From NCBI RefSeq assembly GCF_019913785.1, contig NZ_JAIOHK010000072.1:47922-111921 (forward strand): a DNA stretch of 64,000 bases. The letters run 5' to 3'. The stretch is from Altibacter sp. (GTDB lineage Bacteria; Bacteroidota; Bacteroidia; Flavobacteriales; Flavobacteriaceae). The position numbers were made by a program, and so were the translations under genes. The notes beneath the pieces are model-generated. The model did no database searches. It was not told where the DNA came from and saw nothing but the letters and a program-made list of their open reading frames with translations. Below, piece after piece: positions 17,491 through 26,624 of this stretch (position 1 is the first letter of the stretch; each line of letters opens with the position of its first letter).

Positions 17491-18639
17491 TTATCTCTTA
17501 ATTTTCTGAAAAATTATTGCTGTATTGCATCCCCCAAACCCCGAGGCGGTTTTTAAAAATACATTTAATTCTTGTGCCCTCGTCCCGGTTATAATATTTA
17601 GAGGTTGCGATACGCCCAGTTCCTCAAAGCCTAGTGATGAAAACAATTTGTTTTGCTGAAGGGAATGCATCCCTACTATGGTTTCCAACAATCCAGAAGC
17701 ACCCAGCGTATGACCAAAATAACCTTTCAAACTATTGAGTGGCACTTCGGAAAGCCCCAACCTATTAAAAGCAATTGCCTCCATTTCATCATTGAAAGGG
17801 GTCGCCGTTCCGTGCGCCGAAATATAATCAATTTCATTGGGTCTCACACCAGCTTCATCCAAGGCCGAAATCACACTTCTGTACAATCCTTCTCCGGTTC
17901 GTGACGGACCCGAAATATGGTTTGCATCATTGCAAGAAGCATCCCCTAGTATCTGAACCGCTTCCGCCGCTAAATTGTTTTTTTCTGAAGTAACCAAAAC
18001 ACTGGCCGCTACCTCTCCAATATTAATTCCATCTCTGTACTTGCAGTAGGGTTTACAAGGTTTATTGCTTAAGGCCTGAAACGAATTGAATCCCGAAACA
18101 ATAAACTCGGTTACAAGGTCTCCACTTACAATAAAGACGTGATCGAATTTCCCTTGATTAATAAAACGCTTCGCAACTCCAACGGCCAAAATTCCCGAAA
18201 CGCAGGCATTCGAAAGCACTATGGCTTCGGTTTTAAATCCGAAAAAATTCTTGATTAGGGTACCCAATTCACTTAAATACGCCCGCTTTTTAGGGAAAGG
18301 ATTATTGGTTTCTAAGGCATCAATATTTCCCTTTGTAGTGGAAATAATTAGCCCCACTCGTTCATCCAATGCCAAACCCGATGCCTTGATTACCTTCTCA
18401 AGTGACACCAACATCATTTGTTCCAAGCGCGTAAAAGACCCATTGGTATTTAGAGATTCAAAAGCTCCCGATAAGGTTTCGGTTGGAATTGTGGAGGCGT
18501 AAAACGCCTGGGGTGAAATATTCTTATCAGCTATGCGAGAAATACCACTCACCCCATCCGCTACGTTTTTAACCACTGTAGGGCTGTCGAATCCTAAGGA
18601 AGAAACTATATTGTTATATGATACATAGACGCTATTCAC
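17491..18639 (-). CDS. FabF-like beta-ketoacyl-ACP synthase, second copy
   Basis: 382 residues, complete triad: Cys146 in SNACVSGILA, His276 in SAHGTATP and His310 in YFGHTLGASG. Divergent from the other two FabF-like proteins in the operon, so probably a different substrate or chain length. It overlaps the thioesterase gene by 8 bp and abuts the methyltransferase gene. It could feed the dialkylresorcinol branch or an early polyene step. Confidence 0.88.
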   Translation of the reverse strand: MNSVYVSYNNIVSSLGFDSPTVVKNVADGVSGISRIADKNISPQAFYASTIPTETLSGAFESLNTNGSFTRLEQMMLVSLEKVIKASGLALDERVGLIISTTKGNIDALETNNPFPKKRAYLSELGTLIKNFFGFKTEAIVLSNACVSGILAVGVAKRFINQGKFDHVFIVSGDLVTEFIVSGFNSFQALSNKPCKPYCKYRDGINIGEVAASVLVTSEKNNLAAEAVQILGDASCNDANHISGPSRTGEGLYRSVISALDEAGVRPNEIDYISAHGTATPFNDEMEAIAFNRLGLSEVPLNSLKGYFGHTLGASGLLETIVGMHSLQQNKLFSSLGFEELGVSQPLNIITGTRAQELNVFLKTASGFGGCNTAIIFQKIKR

Positions 18640-19084
18640 TTAACAATCCTTCTTTCTCTTTCCAAGCCTTAAAAAATGGTGGAATCGTTAATGATAATTC
18701 GCCTGAGTCCAAAGAAATAAACACCTGTATTGTTTCTCCGGTACATACCAATTCTCCTTCTGGATTAAAAATTTCATATCTGAAAATCATTTTGGCAGCG
18801 GGGGAATCTACGTAAATGGTTTTTATAGTTGCCACATCGCCATAACGAAGCGGTAATTTATGTTCGCTAGTCGACTTTACAATAGGTGAGGCAAATCCAT
18901 TCTCTTTTTGATCCAGATAGGAGATCCCGTGATGTCTGCCAAAAGCCTCTCTTCCATCTTCAAAATACTGAATATAATTTCCGTGCCATACAATTCCCAA
19001 AGGGTCGGTCTCTACAAATCGCACCCTAATTTCATAGGTATAATTAATTTCTCTGTTGCTATTATATCGCATTTTTCTTTTCAT
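18632..19084 (-). CDS. 4HBT-family acyl thioesterase
   Basis: About 150 residues from ATG 19084; ATG 19072 is also good and overlaps the ABC permease by only 11 bp, whereas an ATG at 19138 would add an unlikely extension. Hotdog fold with the YbgC/4-hydroxybenzoyl-CoA thioesterase signature ETDPLGIVWHGNYIQYFEDG (catalytic Asp before GIVWH). It probably hydrolyses acyl-ACP or acyl-CoA, either as product release or as editing during pigment synthesis. Confidence 0.85.
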   Translation of the reverse strand: MKRKMRYNSNREINYTYEIRVRFVETDPLGIVWHGNYIQYFEDGREAFGRHHGISYLDQKENGFASPIVKSTSEHKLPLRYGDVATIKTIYVDSPAAKMIFRYEIFNPEGELVCTGETIQVFISLDSGELSLTIPPFFKAWKEKEGLLSE

Positions 19085-20330
19085 TATAAACAATTGAAAT
19101 AACTGTTGTGATGATAAAAAACATGAATAGAAGTCCAATTTCAGGGAGAATCTCCTTCAAATTCGAATTTCTTAAAAATACATCATAGAATCCGTTTAAG
19201 CCCCAATTCATCGGTGATAAATTTGACACCAGTTGCATAAACTTCGGCATTACAAAAACCGGAACCCAAACACCCCCTAAAGCGGCTAAAATTACCACAA
19301 ATGTGGCCCCAAACGGAGCCGATTGTTCCTGTGTTTTTGCTACGGTACCTAGCAACAAACCCAGACCAATTGCAGCCAAGCCTGCAAATGCAGCCACCGT
19401 AAATAAAAGTGGGAGTCGCCCTGCCACATCTAATGTAGGTAAGCCAATTGCGGGGAAAAGATATACGCCTATAATTAACATCAGGGAAAATTGAATGAGG
19501 CATACGGTTAGATACACCACCGTTTTTCCACCCAACACAGTAGCATAGTGTACCGGATTTGTTCTCAAGCGCACAAAGGTACCTTGGGTTTTTTCCTTGA
19601 CCATATTTATAGAGAGCGGGACTATGATAAAAAAGATGGCAAATAGCGCCCAGGCCGGTACATTGTGTTGAGCCGAATTCGGTATTATATCCTTACTATC
19701 CTTCGTTGGGACCATTTCTTTATACGAGATAAAACGCTCCGTTTCGAAAATAGCCTCTTCTTCATCCTCGCTCAATTGTTCCTGAAACGCCTTGTAAATA
19801 GATTGGGTTTCTATTTGTGAAATCATTCTGTCGATTCCATTTTTTACCGAGCTTTTAAAACTTTGTTGTGTTGCCGGATCAAAATAGAGTATGATTTCCA
19901 TGCGTTTAGGGACGCTTTCGGCGATTTGAAGACTATCTTCTTCCAGTCCGAATTTTGCCAAAATTCCTTCTACATTGTAGTTCACTTTTTTCTGAAGTAC
20001 TGCTGATAGGTTTTCGGGAATTACGATCGCGAGTTGATATTCGCCATTAAATACTGCCCTTTTTGCCTCTTCCTCCGAAGCCTTTGTTATAATTTCTAAG
20101 GAATTAGAAGTCGATAACCCCTCAAAAATACTCTGAGACACACTCCCTTTGTCAAGATCAACCACTAGCACCGGAATCTTGGTATCGTTGATGGTTTTAA
20201 AGCTGCTGTCCTGAATAAGAGTAATAGTAATCACCAATACAAGCGGCATTACAAATAGGATGGCTAGTCCGCCAAGATCTCTTGAAAGTAACAAGGTTTC
20301 CTTATATGCAGAGGCTATTAATTTATGCAT
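19062..20330 (-). CDS. ABC-2 type transporter permease
   Basis: 422 residues: one N-terminal transmembrane helix, a large extracytoplasmic domain (about 40-220) and five to six C-terminal helices, the usual ABC-2 (YhgE/Pip-like) layout. It overlaps the ATPase gene by 8 bp. With that ATPase it forms an exporter, presumably for a lipid-like pigment precursor. Confidence 0.9.
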   Translation of the reverse strand: MHKLIASAYKETLLLSRDLGGLAILFVMPLVLVITITLIQDSSFKTINDTKIPVLVVDLDKGSVSQSIFEGLSTSNSLEIITKASEEEAKRAVFNGEYQLAIVIPENLSAVLQKKVNYNVEGILAKFGLEEDSLQIAESVPKRMEIILYFDPATQQSFKSSVKNGIDRMISQIETQSIYKAFQEQLSEDEEEAIFETERFISYKEMVPTKDSKDIIPNSAQHNVPAWALFAIFFIIVPLSINMVKEKTQGTFVRLRTNPVHYATVLGGKTVVYLTVCLIQFSLMLIIGVYLFPAIGLPTLDVAGRLPLLFTVAAFAGLAAIGLGLLLGTVAKTQEQSAPFGATFVVILAALGGVWVPVFVMPKFMQLVSNLSPMNWGLNGFYDVFLRNSNLKEILPEIGLLFMFFIITTVISIVYNEKKNAI

Positions 20331-21066
20331 GGTCCCGAAGTGCTTTTCCTGTGATTGCTATAAATACATCTTCCAAATTGTGCGCGTTGGCCTGTTTGGC
20401 AATAAGATCGCTTGGGATGCCCTTACTGATTATTTTCCCTTCATCAATAATTGCCACCCGACTACAGAAATTTTCAGCTTCATTTAAATGATGAGACGTA
20501 TAAATCATGGTAGTTCCTTCTGCATTTAATTGCTTAAGGTGATCGATAATTACATTTTTGGATTGCACATCTACCCCTACCGTTGGCTCATCCAAAAACA
20601 ACACTTTGGGTTGGTGTAATATACTTGCTATTAGATTCACTCTTCTTTTCATTCCGCCCGAAAACGAATCGATTTTTTTATGTGCAAAACGCGTTAATCC
20701 CAGAATTTCGAGATGCTCGTCAATTGAATTTTTTAATTCACTGCCCTTTAGGCCGTACATGCTCCCGAAATAAGCAAGGTTTTCATAAGCCGTCAATGTA
20801 GGGTACAACGAATATTCCTGTGGTACAATTCCAATAAGTTGTTTGAGCTCGTTCTTGTTTTCCTTAAACGTACGTCCGTTAATCGAAAAACTCCCTGAAG
20901 TTGGTTTAATCAAGGAGCACAGCATAGAAATTAATGTAGTTTTCCCGGCTCCATTGGGCCCTAACAGGCCAAATATTTCTTGTTCCTTAACATGCAGGTC
21001 TAAATCCATTACCGAAAAATAATCGGCTCCTTTATACTTTTTGGATAGTTGATGGATTTTAATCAT
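20323..21066 (-). CDS. ABC transporter ATP-binding protein
   Basis: 247 residues: Walker A LLGPNGAGKTT, ABC signature SFSGGMKRR, Walker B VLFLDEPT, plus the switch His in YTSHH. Drug/antibiotic-exporter (CcmA/NatA) type. A 48-bp gap separates it from the BtrH-like gene; I see no good promoter there. Confidence 0.93.
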   Translation of the reverse strand: MIKIHQLSKKYKGADYFSVMDLDLHVKEQEIFGLLGPNGAGKTTLISMLCSLIKPTSGSFSINGRTFKENKNELKQLIGIVPQEYSLYPTLTAYENLAYFGSMYGLKGSELKNSIDEHLEILGLTRFAHKKIDSFSGGMKRRVNLIASILHQPKVLFLDEPTVGVDVQSKNVIIDHLKQLNAEGTTMIYTSHHLNEAENFCSRVAIIDEGKIISKGIPSDLIAKQANAHNLEDVFIAITGKALRDHA

Positions 21067-21114
21067 ATTTCGGTAGCTTCAATTTTTTAGAAAAGCAACT
21101 TAATTTAGTGCTGA

Positions 21115-22116
21115 CTATACGGCCTTTTTTAGTTTTTTAAAGAAAATCGCTTCCAAGTCGGCGATAGCTTCCAACTGAGTGGCAACCGCATCATAGACAT
21201 CAATTTCCACATTGGCGCTACGGTTTCGGTAAATCCTGGATGCATCGACCGCAAAATCTCTCCAAAGATCGCCTATTTGTGTCATTTCGGTAGAAAGTTC
21301 CAATAACTTTTCATTTTGCAATAATTTGCCCGCTTCCTGCAAAAAGGCCGCATAAATATATCTAAAACCTCCACCTCCGGTCCCAATTTCTTCCTGCATT
21401 CTAACGATTTGCCCCAAATAATGATTGGCGACCTTAGTCCCTTTCTTTTTGGGCCACTTTCTAATGAGTTTGGCAATAGTTCGCACGCCTTTAACTCCAA
21501 CATAAGGGACCGGCGCGAGCATATCGCGACAGGTATGTTTTATCCCCTTAACAATGGCCTTTTCTAATTGAAGTTCTTTGGGAAATGCTACCGGGTAATA
21601 CATATGCCCCTTGGGAGCAAACGCTCCTTTCGCAAATCGCACTTTCTCAAGTTCTTTATCGGTTAAGGAAGTAACTCCCTCCATTACCGGATCACTTATA
21701 AGATAGGTGTTGCCTTCCTTTCCATAGACCACAAGATTATGGGCATTAAAGTGAAAGCGGTATTCATCGGGAAAATACGTTAAATTATATACTCCAACTT
21801 GCAGCCCAACAGGATTGTTCATGGCTAGGTTGGCATCTAATCGTTCCTTAGCGATACTTGGGTTTTTAAATTTTTCTCTTTTAAATTTTACACCAACCCT
21901 TTTCGCAAAGCGGTTAAAGATAAATCCCGGCATGGCTCTGTAGGTGATTGCTGGCCCATGATTTACCATCAGAAAGGGGATATAACAATACAGTAATCCG
22001 GATCCGATACCGAACACCATGGGTTCACTAACGACAAAGCCGTTATGTTTCATAAGATTAGAAACTACACCATTTTCACAATGGGCAGCTTGATGGTGGG
22101 TAAAATCTATTTCCAT
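21115..22116 (-). CDS. BtrH-like acyltransferase/cysteine-protease-fold protein
   Basis: 333 residues. The N-terminal half matches the BtrH N-terminal (peptidase C39-like) pattern: HQAAHCENGVVSNLM with candidate nucleophile Cys13, then FGIGSGLLYCY and the HNLVVYGKEG/YLISDP strand pair with a candidate catalytic His. The C-terminal half is helical (DUF4872-like). In butirosin biosynthesis BtrH moves an acyl group from an ACP to an amine. By analogy this protein could move the aryl polyenoyl group from ACP to the dialkylresorcinol hydroxyl. It lies in the cluster between the hotdog genes and the ABC exporter. Confidence 0.78.
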   Translation of the reverse strand: MEIDFTHHQAAHCENGVVSNLMKHNGFVVSEPMVFGIGSGLLYCYIPFLMVNHGPAITYRAMPGFIFNRFAKRVGVKFKREKFKNPSIAKERLDANLAMNNPVGLQVGVYNLTYFPDEYRFHFNAHNLVVYGKEGNTYLISDPVMEGVTSLTDKELEKVRFAKGAFAPKGHMYYPVAFPKELQLEKAIVKGIKHTCRDMLAPVPYVGVKGVRTIAKLIRKWPKKKGTKVANHYLGQIVRMQEEIGTGGGGFRYIYAAFLQEAGKLLQNEKLLELSTEMTQIGDLWRDFAVDASRIYRNRSANVEIDVYDAVATQLEAIADLEAIFFKKLKKAV

Positions 22117-22119
22117 GAA

Positions 22120-22521
22120 TTAGGATTCGATATGTTGCAATTCTTCGACTGAAATTTCAAATACATCGGCATATTTTTTTAATGTCTTCAAACTTAATTT
22201 TTTAAATACCGAAGGATTAAAATGTCTTTTTACTCTCCATTTCCAGAATCCAACATAGCTCGACAATACAGACAGGTCCATTTTATGCAATTCCATATAG
22301 TACTCTATCGGACTCGTTTTATTGTCTGTTACTCGTTGTTTGGCTCTTGCGATACGTTCATTAATTTCATCAAGCGCGTTGTTCAATGCAATGGTTTTAG
22401 GATCCCATCCGGTAGTGTGTTCGGTAATATATTCACCATTTTCATCCACCGCATAGCACAGCTCTCTCAGGTTGACCGATGCCAGATTGCTCTTATCCTG
22501 TGGAACTTCATTTTTTTTCAT
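22120..22521 (-). CDS. Small protein with XRE-like helix-turn-helix C-terminus
   Basis: 133 residues starting at ATG 22521, which shares its A with the upstream stop (TGATG); a longer start at 22554 is disfavoured. The C-terminal ~60 residues follow the XRE pattern: an SPIEYYMELHKMDLSVLSSY helix pair, then FWKWRVKRHFNP, then LKTLKKYADVFEISVEEL, the typical last helices of Cro/C1-type repressors. The N-terminal part is charged and unrecognised. It could be an embedded regulator, or a structural homolog that no longer binds DNA. Confidence 0.65.
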   Translation of the reverse strand: MKKNEVPQDKSNLASVNLRELCYAVDENGEYITEHTTGWDPKTIALNNALDEINERIARAKQRVTDNKTSPIEYYMELHKMDLSVLSSYVGFWKWRVKRHFNPSVFKKLSLKTLKKYADVFEISVEELQHIES

Positions 22522-22979
22522 CAGGCCTCGTGAATTAGAAAGTTTAAGGTACAAGCTACAATTAATTCATCATTATTAAAAGTAGAGCACTCAATACTGC
22601 AGATGGTTACCGACCCAGTGTCAAATCGGGAGATTAATACTGCTTTTGTAGCAATTATTTCTCCTTCCTTCGGAAGACAAAATATTTCAACTTTTTTGAT
22701 GGCACTAATATAGCCCACAAGTTTATTTCCCTTTCCATCCAAATCGTCTTTATCAAAATAACTCTGACCTACGATTGACGAACAGGTTTGTGCTGCATTT
22801 TCAATAAGACCTGTTTCTGAAAGCTTTCCTTCTTTCACAAACACGCAATCCGGTGTGATTTTAAATTGGGAATGTACCGAATTAGCATCTATGCTCACCA
22901 GCTTGCTCACCAATAACATCGGGTCTCTGTGCGGCAGAAAATTCTTAAACTCTATATGATCTTCTCTACTAAACTTCAC
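22521..22979 (-). CDS. ApeP-like hotdog dehydratase homolog A
   Basis: 152 residues, FabZ-type N-terminus LPHRDPMLLVSKL. The helix carrying the acidic active residue is present (GLIENAAQT, Glu60), but the usual GHFPxxPxxPG histidine motif is replaced by VKEGKLSETG. This is the pattern of ApeP-like hotdog proteins in aryl polyene clusters. It overlaps its sister gene by 4 bp, suggesting a heteromer. Confidence 0.8.
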   Translation of the reverse strand: MKFSREDHIEFKNFLPHRDPMLLVSKLVSIDANSVHSQFKITPDCVFVKEGKLSETGLIENAAQTCSSIVGQSYFDKDDLDGKGNKLVGYISAIKKVEIFCLPKEGEIIATKAVLISRFDTGSVTICSIECSTFNNDELIVACTLNFLIHEA

Positions 22980-23416
22980 GTATGTGCTAATACGGTTTTC
23001 ATTTCACTGGTTGCTATAATCTTTCCGGAACATGTTGTTTCAATTTGAACAAGCGTTACACCCATAATGTCATGCAGAATGATGACCGAAGTTGTCAATT
23101 CTTGAGAGACCAAGGGCAGTTCAATAATTTCAACCTTCTTTATGGCGCCAATATATCCGGTTGGAGCTGGCTTGTTCATCAAAAAATACCGGTAGCCGGT
23201 GTGGAGCGCCACCGTTTGTGCCATATGTTCTATCAAGCCCGGTGCTGCAAATATATTGTCACTCGAAAAAATATTCTCTTTAGAAATAGTTAGGCCAGAA
23301 ACTACCTTATTTTCAGAAAAAAAAAGCAGCTTATCGACCATAATAAAAGGCGCTTTTTGAGGAATCAAGTTTTGAACAAAACTTTTATCGGTAATTTTCT
23401 TGTCCAATAAATTCAT
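22976..23416 (-). CDS. ApeP-like hotdog dehydratase homolog B
   Basis: 146 residues, paralogous to the adjacent hotdog gene: LIPQKAPFIMVDKL and GLIEHMAQT (Glu63), again with no HFP histidine (FSSDNIFAAPG instead). The equal sizes, 4-bp overlap and shared loss of the His suggest that A and B assemble together. It directly abuts darB. Confidence 0.8.
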   Translation of the reverse strand: MNLLDKKITDKSFVQNLIPQKAPFIMVDKLLFFSENKVVSGLTISKENIFSSDNIFAAPGLIEHMAQTVALHTGYRYFLMNKPAPTGYIGAIKKVEIIELPLVSQELTTSVIILHDIMGVTLVQIETTCSGKIIATSEMKTVLAHT

Positions 23417-24550
23417 TTAACAAACAGTTAAATACGCATAGGAGTATGAGAAACGGGCACTTTCGGGGACAGATAATAATATCTTATCTCCTTTTTTAAG
23501 CTTACCCGAACGCGATAATTCTTCGAGCATTATATAAATAGAGGCCGCTCCTACATTTCCAACTTTGCTCAAGTTCATAAACCAATTCTCCCAGGGGATT
23601 TCAATATTGCGATTCTTCATTTCATTATAAAGCCCTTCCTTAAAATAATAGGACGAAATATGAGGAAGATAGTAGTCGATATCGGTATGTTTAACACTGT
23701 GTTTATCGATTGCCATTTTTAAACTGTCAACGCCTTTTATAAGGATATTTTCACCTAATAAACGAGTGTCCTGTTTAATTGCAAAAATCGATTTTTGTGT
23801 CCACATTTCCGGTGAATACTCGCTCCATGGTTTTAAATTTCCATCCTGCAGCTTGTCTCCACCTGCGTACATACATGTTTCCATTTCATGCGCATACGAA
23901 AATCCTTCAATCCATTCAATTTTAAGCGATAAATCTCCCTTCGGACTGTTTTGTAAAAGGAAAGCACCGGCCCCGTCTGACAACATCCATCGTAAAAAGT
24001 CTTTATTAAAAGATAAAATAGGATGGTCTTCCAGTTCCTTTAAATGTTCAACTTCATTTTCGTACAAATTGGACTTCATCCAGGTAGAAACTCGTTCCGA
24101 TCCGGTACATACCGCATTATCCACCTGTCCTGCTTTTACGGCCAGGAAGGCATATTTTAGGGCGTTCATCCCGCTACAACAAGCTCCGGAAGGCGAATTA
24201 ATCTCTACATTTCCGTTTTTTAAGAAACCGTGTACCATGGATGCATGTGATGGTAGTATCTGGTCGGGAGTTGAAGTGCCACAGGAGAGTAATTGAATTT
24301 GGTCTTTCGTAAAGGTAGCATCACAAAGTCGCTCTACAGCCTCTTTAGCCAATTGGGCATTGTTATGTGTTGTTTCACCATTTTTGCCAATAGCGTAATA
24401 TCGAGTCGTTATTTTATTGTTGCGCAATACAATACGGCGGGCCTTAGAGGTCTTCCCATTGATCACACCCAATTTCTCCTCCATATGATCATTGTCAACA
24501 GGCTCGTTGGGTAAAAATTTTGATATCCTTGTAATGTATACGTCTTTCAT
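23417..24550 (-). CDS. darB: DarB, KAS III-like ketosynthase of dialkylresorcinol synthesis
   Basis: 377 residues. The KAS III triad is visible: Cys125 in GACCSGMNA, His297 in LPHISSYY and Asn332 in SKVGNVGAAS. The next gene downstream in the operon is the DarA homolog (stop and start share one base). Known DarB proteins condense two beta-ketoacyl units to a diketone that DarA cyclises. Thus this gene supplies the dialkylresorcinol half of flexirubin. Confidence 0.92.
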   Translation of the reverse strand: MKDVYITRISKFLPNEPVDNDHMEEKLGVINGKTSKARRIVLRNNKITTRYYAIGKNGETTHNNAQLAKEAVERLCDATFTKDQIQLLSCGTSTPDQILPSHASMVHGFLKNGNVEINSPSGACCSGMNALKYAFLAVKAGQVDNAVCTGSERVSTWMKSNLYENEVEHLKELEDHPILSFNKDFLRWMLSDGAGAFLLQNSPKGDLSLKIEWIEGFSYAHEMETCMYAGGDKLQDGNLKPWSEYSPEMWTQKSIFAIKQDTRLLGENILIKGVDSLKMAIDKHSVKHTDIDYYLPHISSYYFKEGLYNEMKNRNIEIPWENWFMNLSKVGNVGAASIYIMLEELSRSGKLKKGDKILLSVPESARFSYSYAYLTVC

Positions 24551-25476
24551 TAATCCTTCTTTGTAACTACACTTGAAAAATACAAATTCTCCCTTTTAAT
24601 TTTATTGGCCATAATTGGATAAGTGAGCAAAAATACAATAAATACTATAGGTGCTAAACCCCAAATTGCAAGTAACAAATAATAATTAAAAAAAACGAGC
24701 CATTTCTTCCTTTTTGGATTACTTGGACCCCCTTTTTTAATAATAATATTTGCCCATTTAGAAAACAAAATATTTGCTCTTTTATCTGCCAGAACAAGAA
24801 ACGGTTTTATACGTACCGCATCCAATTCTAGTAAATCTTTCTGAAGGTTTGAAAAGTTCGTAGACAAGAGACTTTCTTTAATGGGTGAACCAAACTTAAA
24901 CGCCCCATTAATGTCTCTTTCCGAAACTCCGGGTTTTGGAAAAATCCCCCACATTCGATCTTTTTTACCTCCAAACATCCAGTGAGTGATCGTAATAACA
25001 CTAATATGATTCATATGCCGATCCACTAAGGCTATATTGCCCACTAATTTTGCACCACAAGCGTACAGTGCTTTTTTTAGTTTCTCTTGCGCTTGAACCC
25101 ACATATTTCTTGCACCAATAACTGTGATTACCGGTGTTTTATCAAGTATTTTTTTGGCCGCATCCGATTTTAAAAACGAATTTATCGGAATTGATGGTGT
25201 GAGGAACCAAACCTGATACCCTAAAATTACCAAATCGTATTTCTTCTCGAGAATTTCGGGTTTGGGATCTTCTATTTCGGACGGAATTTGAAGGAAGGAT
25301 TCAGGAAAAACATCAAAAAATTCTTCCTTTTTCCATGGAAATTTATAGGCCTGCTTGGGTTCAATTTTATGGTAGGTAAAAGTAATATCAGGGTCGGCCA
25401 TACCCAGAGTGATATTTTTTAAAATATCGTATAACTGTCCTGTTTGTGAATAATAAACTACTAAAACTTCTTTCAT
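24550..25476 (-). CDS. darA: DarA, dialkylresorcinol-condensing enzyme
   Basis: 308 residues. A flavodoxin-like N-terminus (VVYYSQTGQL, residues 6-15) precedes a family-specific middle part (VILGYQVWFLTPSIPI, GARNMWVQAQEKL), and a hydrophobic C-terminal helix (about 265-290) suggests membrane attachment. DarA catalyses cyclisation and, with aromatisation, formation of 2,5-dialkylresorcinol. Pairing with DarB makes the identification firm. Confidence 0.92.
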   Translation of the reverse strand: MKEVLVVYYSQTGQLYDILKNITLGMADPDITFTYHKIEPKQAYKFPWKKEEFFDVFPESFLQIPSEIEDPKPEILEKKYDLVILGYQVWFLTPSIPINSFLKSDAAKKILDKTPVITVIGARNMWVQAQEKLKKALYACGAKLVGNIALVDRHMNHISVITITHWMFGGKKDRMWGIFPKPGVSERDINGAFKFGSPIKESLLSTNFSNLQKDLLELDAVRIKPFLVLADKRANILFSKWANIIIKKGGPSNPKRKKWLVFFNYYLLLAIWGLAPIVFIVFLLTYPIMANKIKRENLYFSSVVTKKD

Positions 25477-26360
25477 TTCGCAGATTTTTCATTCCAGAAA
25501 TTAAAATAATTAAACCATTGCAAGGGGTATTTAGACAACATCCAGGCTACATTATCGGTATATTTTTTAACCAGCCCTTCTGCATCTCCGTATGCAACTT
25601 CTGCTCTTCGGGCATATAAATGATAATGTTTGGTAGATTCTTTCATGACATATACAAAAAGTACAGGAACCTTTAATCGAGATGCCAATACAAAGGGGCC
25701 GGCCGGAAATCTTGCCATTTCTCCCAAAAGCATTTCAGAAATATATTTGGTCCCTTCAAAAAATCGATCTCCTGTAAAACAAACGAGCTCCCCCTTGCTT
25801 AGGGCAGCGTTAATTTCAAAAATATGGGATAAATCATCTCCAACAAGAATAAATTTTATATTGGATTTTTTTGTCACACTTTCCAAATACTCTTTTATAT
25901 TTTCGTGTTCGGCATCTGTAGTGACCAGGTTGATCTGCGAACGCGTATCTATTTCTTCAAAAAAATACTCGGCAAGTTCGAAATTACCAACATGAGCACT
26001 AATTAAAATACCCCCTGTTCCTTTATCCAATAGATCTATAATATTCTCTACACCGTCAAATTCATAGGTGAACTGATCTTTAAGGCCTGAAGCAATTGCC
26101 GATTTGTCGATAATCGTCTGACCAAAAACAAAATAACTTTTGAAAACAGAAAGGACGCTTTTTATTCTGGAATAATGAAGTCTTCTTCGGAAATAAAAAT
26201 AGATATATTTCGTGCTTTTCCCTGCAAAGAAGCAAAAATACAAGGCCACAAAGAAAAGTAGTCCATAGGCTGCACGAACCCCTAAATTTCGAATAAAGAA
26301 AATGAAAATCTTATATCCTAAAACTGTACCTCTCGACTTTCCTTTCCATTCATCCGACAT
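25473..26360 (-). CDS. LpxL/HtrB-like lipid A biosynthesis-type acyltransferase
   Basis: 295 residues with an N-terminal membrane helix and the LpxL-type HX4E catalytic motif HVGNFE (His123, Glu128), followed by CFTGDRFFEGT and RFPAGPFVLA, which match later family motifs. Such acyltransferases are standard in aryl polyene clusters and move acyl chains from ACP to a lipid acceptor. It overlaps darA by 4 bp and follows the ACP2 gene. It is one of several candidates for the ester-forming step. Confidence 0.87.
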   Translation of the reverse strand: MSDEWKGKSRGTVLGYKIFIFFIRNLGVRAAYGLLFFVALYFCFFAGKSTKYIYFYFRRRLHYSRIKSVLSVFKSYFVFGQTIIDKSAIASGLKDQFTYEFDGVENIIDLLDKGTGGILISAHVGNFELAEYFFEEIDTRSQINLVTTDAEHENIKEYLESVTKKSNIKFILVGDDLSHIFEINAALSKGELVCFTGDRFFEGTKYISEMLLGEMARFPAGPFVLASRLKVPVLFVYVMKESTKHYHLYARRAEVAYGDAEGLVKKYTDNVAWMLSKYPLQWFNYFNFWNEKSAK

Positions 26361-26379
26361 GTGTAAATATTGGTAATTT

Positions 26380-26622
26380 TCAGCTTATTTTTCTTTCGAT
26401 AAGGTCATAAAAATCCTGAAGTGTTATAATCTTTAGGAAATCTTCTCCAACCAATTTAACGCCAAAATTAGCTTCAATTGCTACCACCAAATCTACAAAA
26501 TCTAAACTATCCAATTCTAAGGTTTCTTTTAAATTCGCTTGAGGAGCAATCTCTTCTTCTTCAACCTCAAACTCATCTACAAGGAAATAGTTTATCTTCT
26601 CTACTATTAGCTGTTTCGTCAT
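26380..26622 (-). CDS. Acyl carrier protein 2
   Basis: 80 residues; phosphopantetheine site ELDSLDFVDL (Ser39). Two bases separate it from the preceding ketosynthase gene. Being close to DarA/DarB, it may serve the resorcinol branch while ACP1 serves the polyene, but this division is only inferred from gene order. Confidence 0.92.
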   Translation of the reverse strand: MTKQLIVEKINYFLVDEFEVEEEEIAPQANLKETLELDSLDFVDLVVAIEANFGVKLVGEDFLKIITLQDFYDLIERKIS

Positions 26623-26624
26623 TT

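Noticed and set aside
23766..24296. 176-codon plus-strand frame inside darB
   Set aside because: Antisense to a gene with a complete KAS III triad; Ser/Pro/Cys-rich composition typical of a shadow frame.
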